Shown one piece after another: positions 14,646 through 21,680 of a DNA stretch of 22,456 nucleotides. The stretch is from a virus. The stretch is from the IMG/VR virus record IMGVR_UViG_3300020436_002698, positions 1 to 22,456 of that record. One strand, 5' to 3'. How positions within the stretch are numbered: position 1 is the stretch's first letter; every line of letters starts with the position of its first letter. Below the pieces are notes generated by a model. The model made no database searches. It saw only the letters and a program-made list of their open reading frames with translations, and was not told the origin of the DNA. Both the position numbers and the translations under genes were made by a program.

Positions 14646-16126
14646 TGATCAAAATCTTTTTTGCTATGATCACTATGTTTTGGATTCTTGGAATATCTCA
14701 AGGATATGTTTTACAAGGATCTGAAATGATTGAGATTGAAGCTCAATTTACTATAAGAAATCGTTTAGATATAGATGCGATGATGAAACTTGCAGGTTAT
14801 ACTCAACGAGGTGATTTTCTGACTGAAATGGAAAAATCAACAGGTGATCGTGATTGGGATCGTAATGTAGAAAAAGGTCAAACTTTTATTATACCATCTC
14901 AACATAAACCAGAGAGACAATTTAATGAAGCAGGTATTAATTACAGAGAGATGATGTCTCTTAATCCCTCACCAGACAATAAAACAGAACCTGAAGTCAA
15001 TTCAATCATAGCAAAAGATGAACTTGATGCTCTTAAAAAAGAATTAGACCGACTTAAAAAAGTTGAACAACAACATAAAATGAAACATATGAGTGAATCA
15101 TATGTGGTTGGTGATGAATATAAACCAAGTTTTAGTTCCACTGTTGATCGAGTTAAAGCACGTGGATATGTTGTATGTGGAACATATGCTGATACTCCTG
15201 GATTTAGTGAAGAATTTTTACAAAGAAATGATGGTCGTGATCCTGGTTGGGATGGTTTTGATGTAGACATTTGTAGAGCATTTGCAGTTGCATTATTTCT
15301 TGATAAGACTAAAATTAAATTCATTCCAATAAATGGAAGAACACGTTTTGAAAGATTGTTTGATGGTTCAATTGATATTTTATCTGCTACAACAACTTGG
15401 ACATTTTCAAGAGATGTAGATTGGAGAATAGAATTTTTACCTACAGTATTTTATGATGGTCAAGGATTTATTGTAAGAAAAAATCTTGGTGTTAAAAGTG
15501 CAAAAGACATGATGAATGCACGAGTTTGTTACAATACTGGAAGTACGGCAGCACAAAATATAAGAGATTTTTTTGATAAATGGCAAATTAATTTTGTTCC
15601 TGTAGCTGTACCACCTACAGATAGTCCAAAAATGTACTATCTTGATAATGATTGTGATATGTATGGAACTGATATGTCAGCATTAGCAGGACATAAAGCA
15701 AGATTTCAATATCCAGAAAGACACATTATACTTCCAGAAATAATATCTAAAGAACCATTAGGTCCAGCAGTAAAATATGGTGATCAACTTTGGTCTGATA
15801 TAACAAGATGGACTGTTAATGTATTGTTTATAGCAGAAGAATTAGGTATTACATCACAAAACATAGATGATTACATGGAAAATATTGATCCAGTAATTCA
15901 AAGATTTATGGGTGAAAGAAACGGTGGTAATACACCAGAAACAGATAATCTTGGTATTAAATTAGGATTAAGTAGTAATTGGAGTATTGAAATTATAAGA
16001 CAAATTGGTAATTATGAAGAAATCTATGAAAAACACGTAGGTCCAAATACAGACTTGGGACTCAAAAGAGGATACAATAAGTTGTATACGGACGGAGGAT
16101 TACTATATGCTCCGCCTCTTAAATAG
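14645..16126 (+). CDS. Secreted amino-acid ABC transporter substrate-binding protein, AapJ/BztA type, with N-terminal extension
   Basis: This 493-residue protein has a signal-peptide-like N-terminus (residues 1-20, cleavage possible after GISQG). Residues about 165-493 match the AapJ/BztA general L-amino-acid periplasmic binding protein end to end: VKARGYVVCG, GWDGFDVDICRA, TTWTFSRD, YDGQGFIVRK, LPEIISKEPLGPAV, RWTVNVLFIAEELGIT and a TDGGLLYAPP end. Cellular AapJ is about 340 residues. The extra residues 21-160 hold a segment ending VEKGQTFIIPS that vaguely resembles a LysM end, and a probable coiled coil at 125-147 (DELDALKKELDRLKK). It could boost host amino-acid uptake or serve as a periplasmic or virion ligand binder. 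ATG 14645 is preferred to the GTG at 14642. Its end overlaps the next gene by 20 bases. Confidence 0.88.
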   Translation: MIKIFFAMITMFWILGISQGYVLQGSEMIEIEAQFTIRNRLDIDAMMKLAGYTQRGDFLTEMEKSTGDRDWDRNVEKGQTFIIPSQHKPERQFNEAGINYREMMSLNPSPDNKTEPEVNSIIAKDELDALKKELDRLKKVEQQHKMKHMSESYVVGDEYKPSFSSTVDRVKARGYVVCGTYADTPGFSEEFLQRNDGRDPGWDGFDVDICRAFAVALFLDKTKIKFIPINGRTRFERLFDGSIDILSATTTWTFSRDVDWRIEFLPTVFYDGQGFIVRKNLGVKSAKDMMNARVCYNTGSTAAQNIRDFFDKWQINFVPVAVPPTDSPKMYYLDNDCDMYGTDMSALAGHKARFQYPERHIILPEIISKEPLGPAVKYGDQLWSDITRWTVNVLFIAEELGITSQNIDDYMENIDPVIQRFMGERNGGNTPETDNLGIKLGLSSNWSIEIIRQIGNYEEIYEKHVGPNTDLGLKRGYNKLYTDGGLLYAPPLK

Positions 16127-16997
16127 TCTTCTCATTTTATTTTTATTTGCTTGCGAAGGTCAAAAAGAAGAAGATTTAAAAGTTGCACTTAATTATAAAC
16201 AACCCAAGCAAACAGAGTATCCTGAGGCTAATTACAGGTACTACAACCAAAGACCTGTATTAGTCCAAAAACATCACATAGATCTTACTGACTTCATACG
16301 AAAACATTTGTATGATGAAACTGATCTAGATGAGAATATGTCTGGTACTGTAATGGCACCAGTTGATGTACAACTAGAAGTACAGTATAAAAACTATACA
16401 TTTGAACATCCACAAATACATTATGAATCTGGAACTTCAGACCCTTTTACTGTCTCATTTAATAGCCCTTCAACCAGGACTGTTACTATTTCTGTTGATA
16501 TCAATCCTGATTATCCTATACAAGAAACTGAAACGGTTGATAATGAAACTATAGAAACAATAGTTACTACTCATACATTACTATGGTCAGATAATTTTAC
16601 ATATAATACAACCCCTACTCAAACGCAAAGACAAACCTACATAGATTTTTGGGATAATGCTTCTAATTACTCTTGGGATAATATTTCCATAGGTAATCCA
16701 GATAATATGACATGGTGTGACAATACAACTATGATTAATGAAATAACCTTGAATTTTGATAATGTGACTTATGAATTTCAAGGTAGATATTGTAATGGAT
16801 TGTATTGGACAGTTGGTAGATGTGGTTGGGGTAATGAAATTTCAGCATTTCCAGTATCTACCAAAGACTGTCAATGTAGACAAAAAGGTTATGTTGTGAG
16901 GCCTTTGATCTCAAATAAAAATTGGGGTGGAGTTGGTAAGAGTTGTGGAGCTCCAAGCCAAACACTTCAAGTTATATTAAATAGAAATGAACATTAA
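16107..16997 (+). CDS. Predicted lipoprotein, function unknown
   Basis: This 296-residue protein starts with a hydrophobic signal and lipobox LFAC, with the lipidated Cys at residue 16. The mature part is rich in Thr, Asn and aromatic residues and probably beta-structured. The last 90 residues hold seven Cys (WCDN, RYCNG, GRCGWG, DCQC, SCGAPSQ), suggesting disulfides in the periplasm. I do not recognise the family. The ribosome site GGAGGA at 16094-16099 is the strongest in this region and lies inside the 3' end of the upstream binding-protein gene. It overlaps that gene by 20 bases and the holin gene by 11, so all three are probably co-expressed. Confidence 0.75.
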   Translation: MLRLLNSLLILFLFACEGQKEEDLKVALNYKQPKQTEYPEANYRYYNQRPVLVQKHHIDLTDFIRKHLYDETDLDENMSGTVMAPVDVQLEVQYKNYTFEHPQIHYESGTSDPFTVSFNSPSTRTVTISVDINPDYPIQETETVDNETIETIVTTHTLLWSDNFTYNTTPTQTQRQTYIDFWDNASNYSWDNISIGNPDNMTWCDNTTMINEITLNFDNVTYEFQGRYCNGLYWTVGRCGWGNEISAFPVSTKDCQCRQKGYVVRPLISNKNWGGVGKSCGAPSQTLQVILNRNEH

Positions 16998-17283
16998 TAA
17001 AACTATAAACAGACATTGGAGAGATTGGGCGGCCATTGTCTATCTCTTTATATGTTTATGTGATTTTTTTGTTGGTCCTCTTTGGTGGAATTTATTAATG
17101 TTTGATGCGTGTGCAGATGTTTTAGCAGCAGGTCAAGATTGTAAAACTTCAAGATGGGAACCATTGACACTGCAAGCAGGTGCTATGTTACATCTGTCAT
17201 TTGGTGCAATATTAGGTGCTACGGCATGGAGAAAAAAAGATGAGGTTGAAATACATAATAATCGGACTGACACTACTTCTTAG
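16987..17283 (+). CDS. Holin of the 3-TM gene-transfer-agent release type
   Basis: This 98-residue protein has the pattern of the 'holin of 3TMs, for gene-transfer release' family. A basic N-terminus (NRHWRDWAA) leads into a helix at about 14-35 containing the family-like CDFFVGPLWW. The middle part is followed by a LHLSFGAILGATAW helix at about 68-81 and a charged C-terminus. Holins oligomerise in the inner membrane and permeabilise it at a set time to trigger lysis. The gene overlaps the lipoprotein gene by 11 bases and the lipase lipoprotein by 44, so it lies in what may be a lysis module. No endolysin is seen in the window. Confidence 0.78.
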   Translation: MNINKTINRHWRDWAAIVYLFICLCDFFVGPLWWNLLMFDACADVLAAGQDCKTSRWEPLTLQAGAMLHLSFGAILGATAWRKKDEVEIHNNRTDTTS

Positions 17284-17974
17284 TAGTTGTATGTCCACAA
17301 ATAAATTTATCGGTATGGGTGGAGCGAACGGTACAAAAGAAGATTTGCCAATAGGGATTGAAGTCCTTGTAGAAATGGCAGAATATTGTGAGAGAATCTA
17401 TGATGAAGGTAAAGAGATAGGAGACAATGAATTCTCATATAATGTGGTTCAAGATCGTGGTGTCACTATTGTTAGCATTCGTGGTACTGATAATGGTAGA
17501 AACGTGCTCACTGATCTTGACGCCAGACCATTTCAAGATAAAAAACTTTCAGCAGGAATTCACAGAGGGTTCAGAGATGCTGCTGAAAAAGTAAGAAATG
17601 ATTTAATGGAAAATCATGTAATAGAAGAAACTGTAATTTTTACAGGACATTCATTGGGGGGAGCAATCGCTCAAATATTAGGATTGTGGTTTGAAGATGA
17701 TGCATATGAAGTACAAGTATTTACATTTGGATCACCTTCTGTTATAATGGAACAGTTATGGATGGATGGACATTTTAGAGTTTATTTAGAAAATGATCCT
17801 GTTCCTTTTTTACCTCCGTATCCCTATGTCCATTGGGGTATTAGAATTAATGCAGAAACACTAGATTGGGATGAAGATCATCCAATAGGAGATTTTACTA
17901 AAATAGATGCGAGAGATCACTCAATTAAAGAATACTTGAAAGAATTAAAAAAACATGGCTTATCTAAATCATAA
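17240..17974 (+). CDS. Class 3 lipase lipoprotein
   Basis: This 244-residue protein has a lipoprotein signal with lipobox LSSC (Cys17), so it should be anchored in the host envelope. It has the alpha/beta-hydrolase class 3 lipase features: IRGTDNGRN near residues 80-88 (oxyanion region), nucleophile S138 in GHSLGG, D186 in ENDPVPFLPP and H227 in ARDHSIKEY. The triad therefore looks intact. The start ATG 17240 gives a proper signal peptide; an upstream alternative at 17216 adds residues of no value. The first 44 bases also encode the holin C-terminus. In a phage it may cleave host envelope phospholipids to help lysis, or scavenge lipids. Its 3' end overlaps the next gene by 20 bases. Confidence 0.88.
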   Translation: MRLKYIIIGLTLLLSSCMSTNKFIGMGGANGTKEDLPIGIEVLVEMAEYCERIYDEGKEIGDNEFSYNVVQDRGVTIVSIRGTDNGRNVLTDLDARPFQDKKLSAGIHRGFRDAAEKVRNDLMENHVIEETVIFTGHSLGGAIAQILGLWFEDDAYEVQVFTFGSPSVIMEQLWMDGHFRVYLENDPVPFLPPYPYVHWGIRINAETLDWDEDHPIGDFTKIDARDHSIKEYLKELKKHGLSKS

Positions 17975-18623
17975 TATACCTTGTGTAAATTGTTTTATTC
18001 GTGATGAATATTTGTATGACCATACTAAAGGGCATGGTCAATATTCAGTATGTGATGTACATTCAGTTGCAAGCATAGAACATCGTGTTCCTATGTTTGA
18101 ATGTTTATTAGAAAATGGTGTCAATTGGACACGTAGACCTTTAACTGCATTTTGTTGGAAAAAGGAAGCACCAGTTTATCCTATAGAGATGCATCATTAT
18201 TGGGATTGTTTTTCTCCATATATTGATGTTAATGTAAGAGAAAGACTTGCTAGAAAACGTGCAGAATTGGTTGATCATAATGGTAAAAAACATTGGGGTG
18301 AATATATGTTCACTCTTGATTGGGGATTTGAGGGTAAAGCTGGAAATTTAGATGTCAATTTTTCTGAAGATCCAGAACATAAATGTGGACATTTTTTTAT
18401 GATGGATGATGGTAATTTTTTTTGTTATCCTAATAATAGAATCATATGGAATGATGTGGCATTTACTTTTAATAGATTAAAAGACAACCCAGGCTATTTG
18501 ATAGACCAAAACATTTATTCTGTTGAAAACAGAGTAGTTAAAGAAACAGATTTAAGTTATTTTACTGAATTTGGTGAGAATGTTGGTCAATCATATGACC
18601 AAGACAAGGTAAAGAATGAATGA
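17955..18623 (+). CDS. Conserved marine T4-like phage protein, Cys/His-rich
   Basis: This 222-residue protein resembles a conserved but unassigned family that I associate with marine T4-like phages. The N-terminus has a CVNCFIRDEYLYDHTKGHG motif with further Cys/His that could bind a metal. A middle segment contains AFCWKKEAP and a WDCFS segment. Downstream is a Trp/Asp-rich part (TLDWGFEGKAGN) and a CGHFFMMDDGNFFCYPNNRI stretch. No signal peptide or membrane helix is seen. It lies between the lipase and the PycTM-like gene with 20- and 4-base overlaps. Function unknown. Confidence 0.7.
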   Translation: MAYLNHNIPCVNCFIRDEYLYDHTKGHGQYSVCDVHSVASIEHRVPMFECLLENGVNWTRRPLTAFCWKKEAPVYPIEMHHYWDCFSPYIDVNVRERLARKRAELVDHNGKKHWGEYMFTLDWGFEGKAGNLDVNFSEDPEHKCGHFFMMDDGNFFCYPNNRIIWNDVAFTFNRLKDNPGYLIDQNIYSVENRVVKETDLSYFTEFGENVGQSYDQDKVKNE

Positions 18624-19264
18624 GAGATCCTTGGAACGAACTTAATTACAAAACACCAGAAACATTATTTGACAGATTAGATGAAACAAATGAAGGAAAA
18701 TCTTCTACTGCGGTAGATAATATTCTTCGTTTGAATCTTACAAATATAGTTCAAATGTCATTGATGGCTGATACAAAAGCCAATATAATGATAACAGTAT
18801 CATCTATTGTATTTTCTGTTACCATAGCTAATATGGAACATGAACAAGTAGCAATCCCCTTATCAATATTAGGATTTTTTTCTACTATTGCATTGTTATG
18901 TGCTATTGCTGTTATCATGCCAAGAACAGGTTATCCAAAAATAAAAGGTACAAAAATGATTGATAAAGACTCACCATTTTACAATCCACTTTTTTTTGGT
19001 CACTTTTCTTATATAACATTAGAAGAATTCAAAACTGAATATGCAAAAAGACTTGAAAAAGACTCAACGACTTATGATGCAATAGTTGGTGATATATATG
19101 GTTTAGGTAGAGTATTAGCAACAAATAAATTTAAATGGTTAAGATATAGTTTTCAATCATTTCTTTGTGGTATCATAGGAGCAGTAACTTCATACATACT
19201 TCTTGAACCTATAAAAAAATTATTATCATTTCTACAAGAATTTTGTATCGCATTATTTTTATGA
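18620..19264 (+). CDS. DUF5706/PycTM (Pycsar effector-like) membrane protein
   Basis: This 214-residue protein has the features of the DUF5706/PycTM family: a helix with MADTKANIMI (residues 49-58) entering a TM hairpin at about 56-70 and 78-100, the FFGHFSYITLEEF motif at 125-137, and DIYGLGRVLATNKFKWLRY at 158-176 leading to a last TM at about 178-195. In bacterial Pycsar defence, PycTM is the membrane-disrupting effector switched on by cyclic CMP or UMP from a linked cyclase. No cyclase gene lies in the window. In a phage it could be a decoy, a superinfection-exclusion or lysis protein, or a repurposed membrane protein. It overlaps the previous gene by 4 bases (ATGA). Confidence 0.8.
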   Translation: MRDPWNELNYKTPETLFDRLDETNEGKSSTAVDNILRLNLTNIVQMSLMADTKANIMITVSSIVFSVTIANMEHEQVAIPLSILGFFSTIALLCAIAVIMPRTGYPKIKGTKMIDKDSPFYNPLFFGHFSYITLEEFKTEYAKRLEKDSTTYDAIVGDIYGLGRVLATNKFKWLRYSFQSFLCGIIGAVTSYILLEPIKKLLSFLQEFCIALFL

Positions 19265-19295
19265 ATTACAAATAGATGTTAGAATAAATATAGTT

Positions 19296-20942
19296 ATGAG
19301 AAAATTTAAAAGTTTTATAATAGAATCAAATATCACACAAGCATTGAAACCAGATCTTAAATCTGCTATAAAATCTGCTGGTGGTAAAATATATCAGATA
19401 GGCGGCGCAGTTCGTGATGAGATATTAGGAAAGATATCAAAAGATTTAGATTTACTTGTTGTAGGAATAGAGTTGGATGATTTATCAAGTATATTGTCAA
19501 AATTTGGCAGAGTTGATGCGGTAGGAAAATCTTTTGGTATTTTAAAATTTCAACCTAAAGATCAACCTAAAGATAAAAATTATGAACCTATTGATATATC
19601 AGTGCCAAGAGTTGATTCAAAAAGCACTGGAACGGGTCATAAAGATTTTGAAGTTAAGTTGGGTAAAGGAATAACACTTAAACAAGATCAATTGCGTAGA
19701 GACTTTTGGATGAATGCTATGGCAAAAGATATTGAAACTGGTGAGATGCATGACATTGAAGGTAGAGGACAATTTGATATAGACAATAAACAAATATCAG
19801 TTATTAATCCTACCGCATTTGAAGAAGATCCACTTAGAATGATGAGAGCAATGCAATTTGCTGCAAGATTTGATTTTAATTTAGAAACAAAAACAGAAAG
19901 AGAAATCACTAAACAATCCAAAAAAATTACAACAGTTTCTGCAGAAAGATTTTTAGAAGAATTTTTAAAAATGTTTACAAAATCAACTGTGCCAAGTAAA
20001 GGTATAAAGTTGATGATAAAAACTGGATTGATGAAACACATTTTTAGAGGTATAAAAGACATAGATTATACAACTATGGATAAACTTGATAAGTCAGCCT
20101 TTCCTGCTTTTCTTGCAATATTACTGAAAGATTATAAATGGTTGGCGGGTCAAAATGCACAAAATACAATGAGAGTTTCAAATGAAGTCAGAAATGCTAT
20201 TGAAGGTGTTATGATGTTTATCCATAATCCAAGTATATTGAATAATGAATTTGAATTAGTAAAGTATACATCAAATAATTCAGTAGCAATCAAAAGTATA
20301 GATGAGTATTTAAAAGCAAAAGGACAAAAAACTGTTTCTATGATCTTAGCTGATATGAGAAGAAAAAGAAAACCAACATCTCTTAAAGAGTTGGGTGTCA
20401 ATGGTAGAGATTTAGCACAAGCAGGACTCAGAGGAAAATCAATTGGTGACGCGTTGATGGTTCTATTAAAGTTTGCAATAGAAACAGGAAAGAATGATAA
20501 AAAATCACTCATGAAAGAAATTGGTATAACTGAAGAAATAAAAGTTGAGAGTGTTTTAAAGTATTCTCTAAAACCAAAAGAAATAAATATAATAAGACAA
20601 ATGCAAAAAATGGTCCTTAAAAAAGACCCAAGTGTTAAACCTTTACAAGATAAACATTTGCATGTAACTTTGGCATCTGGAAATGATTGGAAAAAAATTA
20701 AATCAGAATATAAGGACGCAACCTTCTCTGAACCTGATTTTACTTTGCAATTCAGTGTTCCAAAGAAAATAGTTGACAATGATAGAACGTCATGGTATAC
20801 TATTGTCAGACAACAAAGAGAGTTAAAAAATTATGTTACAGACTTGTTGCAATCTGATGTTGATCCCAACAGAGTATATCATGTTTCTATCGCTAATAAA
20901 ACTGGAAACCCAGGAGATTCAGTAGCTAACGTAAGGAAATAA
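19296..20942 (+). CDS. tRNA nucleotidyltransferase / poly(A) polymerase-family protein fused to a 2H phosphoesterase domain, with capsid-targeting-like leader
   Basis: This 548-residue multidomain protein starts with a leader MRKFKSFIIES like the T4 capsid-targeting sequence. The nucleotidyltransferase head has GGAVRD at 36-41, KDLDLL at 49-54 with catalytic D50 and D52, a third acid at D100, QLRRDFWMNAMA at 132-143, and EEDPLRMMRAMQFAARF from 177, all class II CCA-adding features. A helical part follows with VNGRDLAQAGLRGKSIG around 370-385. The last ~110 residues have H456-V-T458 and H529-V-S531, 73 residues apart: the paired HxT/S of 2H phosphoesterases. E. coli Cca uses an HD domain for 2',3'-cyclic phosphodiesterase activity; here a 2H domain could substitute. 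No ribosome site is obvious. Confidence 0.87.
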   Translation: MRKFKSFIIESNITQALKPDLKSAIKSAGGKIYQIGGAVRDEILGKISKDLDLLVVGIELDDLSSILSKFGRVDAVGKSFGILKFQPKDQPKDKNYEPIDISVPRVDSKSTGTGHKDFEVKLGKGITLKQDQLRRDFWMNAMAKDIETGEMHDIEGRGQFDIDNKQISVINPTAFEEDPLRMMRAMQFAARFDFNLETKTEREITKQSKKITTVSAERFLEEFLKMFTKSTVPSKGIKLMIKTGLMKHIFRGIKDIDYTTMDKLDKSAFPAFLAILLKDYKWLAGQNAQNTMRVSNEVRNAIEGVMMFIHNPSILNNEFELVKYTSNNSVAIKSIDEYLKAKGQKTVSMILADMRRKRKPTSLKELGVNGRDLAQAGLRGKSIGDALMVLLKFAIETGKNDKKSLMKEIGITEEIKVESVLKYSLKPKEINIIRQMQKMVLKKDPSVKPLQDKHLHVTLASGNDWKKIKSEYKDATFSEPDFTLQFSVPKKIVDNDRTSWYTIVRQQRELKNYVTDLLQSDVDPNRVYHVSIANKTGNPGDSVANVRK

Positions 20943-21214
20943 TGAAAACATTTAAACAATATATCATCAAAGAAGCAGAGTATCAAGGGAGAGATGTTCC
21001 TCTTGGTAAAAAAATGAAAGGTGATGTAAAAAAGTCTAAAGTTTATGTTAGAGATCCTTCAACTGGAAATGTTAAAAAAGTTGAATTTGGCGATCCAAAT
21101 ATGAGGATCAAAAAATCAAATCCAGCTAGAAGAAAATCATTTAGGGCTAGACATAATTGCGATAATCCTGGCCCAAGAACAAAAGCAAGATATTGGAGTT
21201 GTAAGGCATGGTAA
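20942..21214 (+). CDS. Small basic conserved phage protein with capsid-targeting-like leader
   Basis: This 90-residue protein begins MKTFKQYIIKEAEY, close to the T4 leader MKTYQEFIAEA, with a possible gp21-type cut after IKE at residue 11. The body is strongly basic (GKKMKGDVKKSK, then RIKKSNPARRKSFRARHN) and ends CDNPGPRTKARYWSCKAW with two Cys. Near-identical small proteins are familiar in marine T4-like phages, but their role is not known to me. Basic charge and leader suggest a DNA-associated internal head protein, by analogy with T4 IPI-IPIII. Its ATG overlaps the stop of the preceding gene by one base, and it overlaps the next gene by 7. Confidence 0.82.
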   Translation: MKTFKQYIIKEAEYQGRDVPLGKKMKGDVKKSKVYVRDPSTGNVKKVEFGDPNMRIKKSNPARRKSFRARHNCDNPGPRTKARYWSCKAW

Positions 21215-21381
21215 CATTTAAAGAATTTTTATTAGAAGAAAATAAACCAACAAATCCTAAACTTTGGTCAAAAGCTAAGTCATTGGCAAGATCAAAATTT
21301 GATGTTTATCCTTCCGCATATGCAAATGGTTGGGCGGCAAAGTGGTATAAGTCAAAAGGTGGCGGATGGAAAAAAGGTTGA
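21208..21381 (+). CDS. Short conserved phage protein (57 aa) with capsid-targeting-like leader
   Basis: This 57-residue protein starts MVTFKEFLLEENKP. L8-L9-E10 matches the position of the T4 gp21 cleavage site in the capsid-targeting sequence. After the leader come NPKLWSKAKSLARSKF and DVYPSAYANGWAAKWYKSKG, a motif I recognise from small proteins of marine phages. It is basic and has no membrane helix. It begins in the last 7 bases of the preceding gene and ends in a TTGA overlap with the next, so it is tightly coupled to both. Processing would leave a peptide of about 47 residues. Confidence 0.78.
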   Translation: MVTFKEFLLEENKPTNPKLWSKAKSLARSKFDVYPSAYANGWAAKWYKSKGGGWKKG

Positions 21382-21680
21382 AATCATACGAAGTCTTTGT
21401 AGAAGATTTGAGGAAATGGTTTTCTAAAGATCACCCAGACGGTGATTGGAAGCGCGTTGATTCAAAAGGAAAAGTTGTAGGTGATTGCGCCAGAGATGAT
21501 ACTGATGGTGATGGTAAGGGTGATGGACCAAAACCAAAATGTATGTCAAGGAGAAAAAGACAACAACTTTCTAAAAAAGAAAGAGGCGCTGCTACTAGAG
21601 CAAAAAGAAAACATGATTCAAATCCAGATAGAAAAGGTAAACCAATTAATGTATCCAATTTTGGAAAAGGTAAATTATGA
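21378..21680 (+). CDS. Small basic phage protein (DUF5872-like) with capsid-targeting-like leader, TTG start proposed
   Basis: From TTG at 21378 the product is 100 residues and begins MKSYEVFVEDLRKW, in register with the leaders of its neighbours. The first ATG, 21366, would add four residues (MEKR) and put the leader out of place. The TTG overlaps the previous stop as TTGA, mimicking the ATGA couplings elsewhere. After the leader, the LRKWF and PKCMSRRKRQQLSKKERGAA pattern resembles the DUF5872 group of small marine phage proteins; a DTDGDGKGDG acidic Asp/Gly run, like a calcium-binding loop, separates them. The possible cut FVE fits the (I/L)xE rule only loosely. Function unknown; probably an internal head protein. 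Confidence 0.75.
   Translation: MKSYEVFVEDLRKWFSKDHPDGDWKRVDSKGKVVGDCARDDTDGDGKGDGPKPKCMSRRKRQQLSKKERGAATRAKRKHDSNPDRKGKPINVSNFGKGKL

Noticed and set aside
20150-20779. Minus-strand open frame of 209 codons within the nucleotidyltransferase gene
   Set aside because: It is antisense to conserved tRNA nucleotidyltransferase and 2H coding sequence; the product looks like the hydrophobic mirror of Lys/Asp-rich codons.
18620-20942. A phage-borne Pycsar or CBASS defence operon
   Set aside because: There is a PycTM-like effector but no cyclase; the nucleotidyltransferase next to it has clear CCA-adding motifs and is not a cGAS/DncV-type or PycC-type cyclase.
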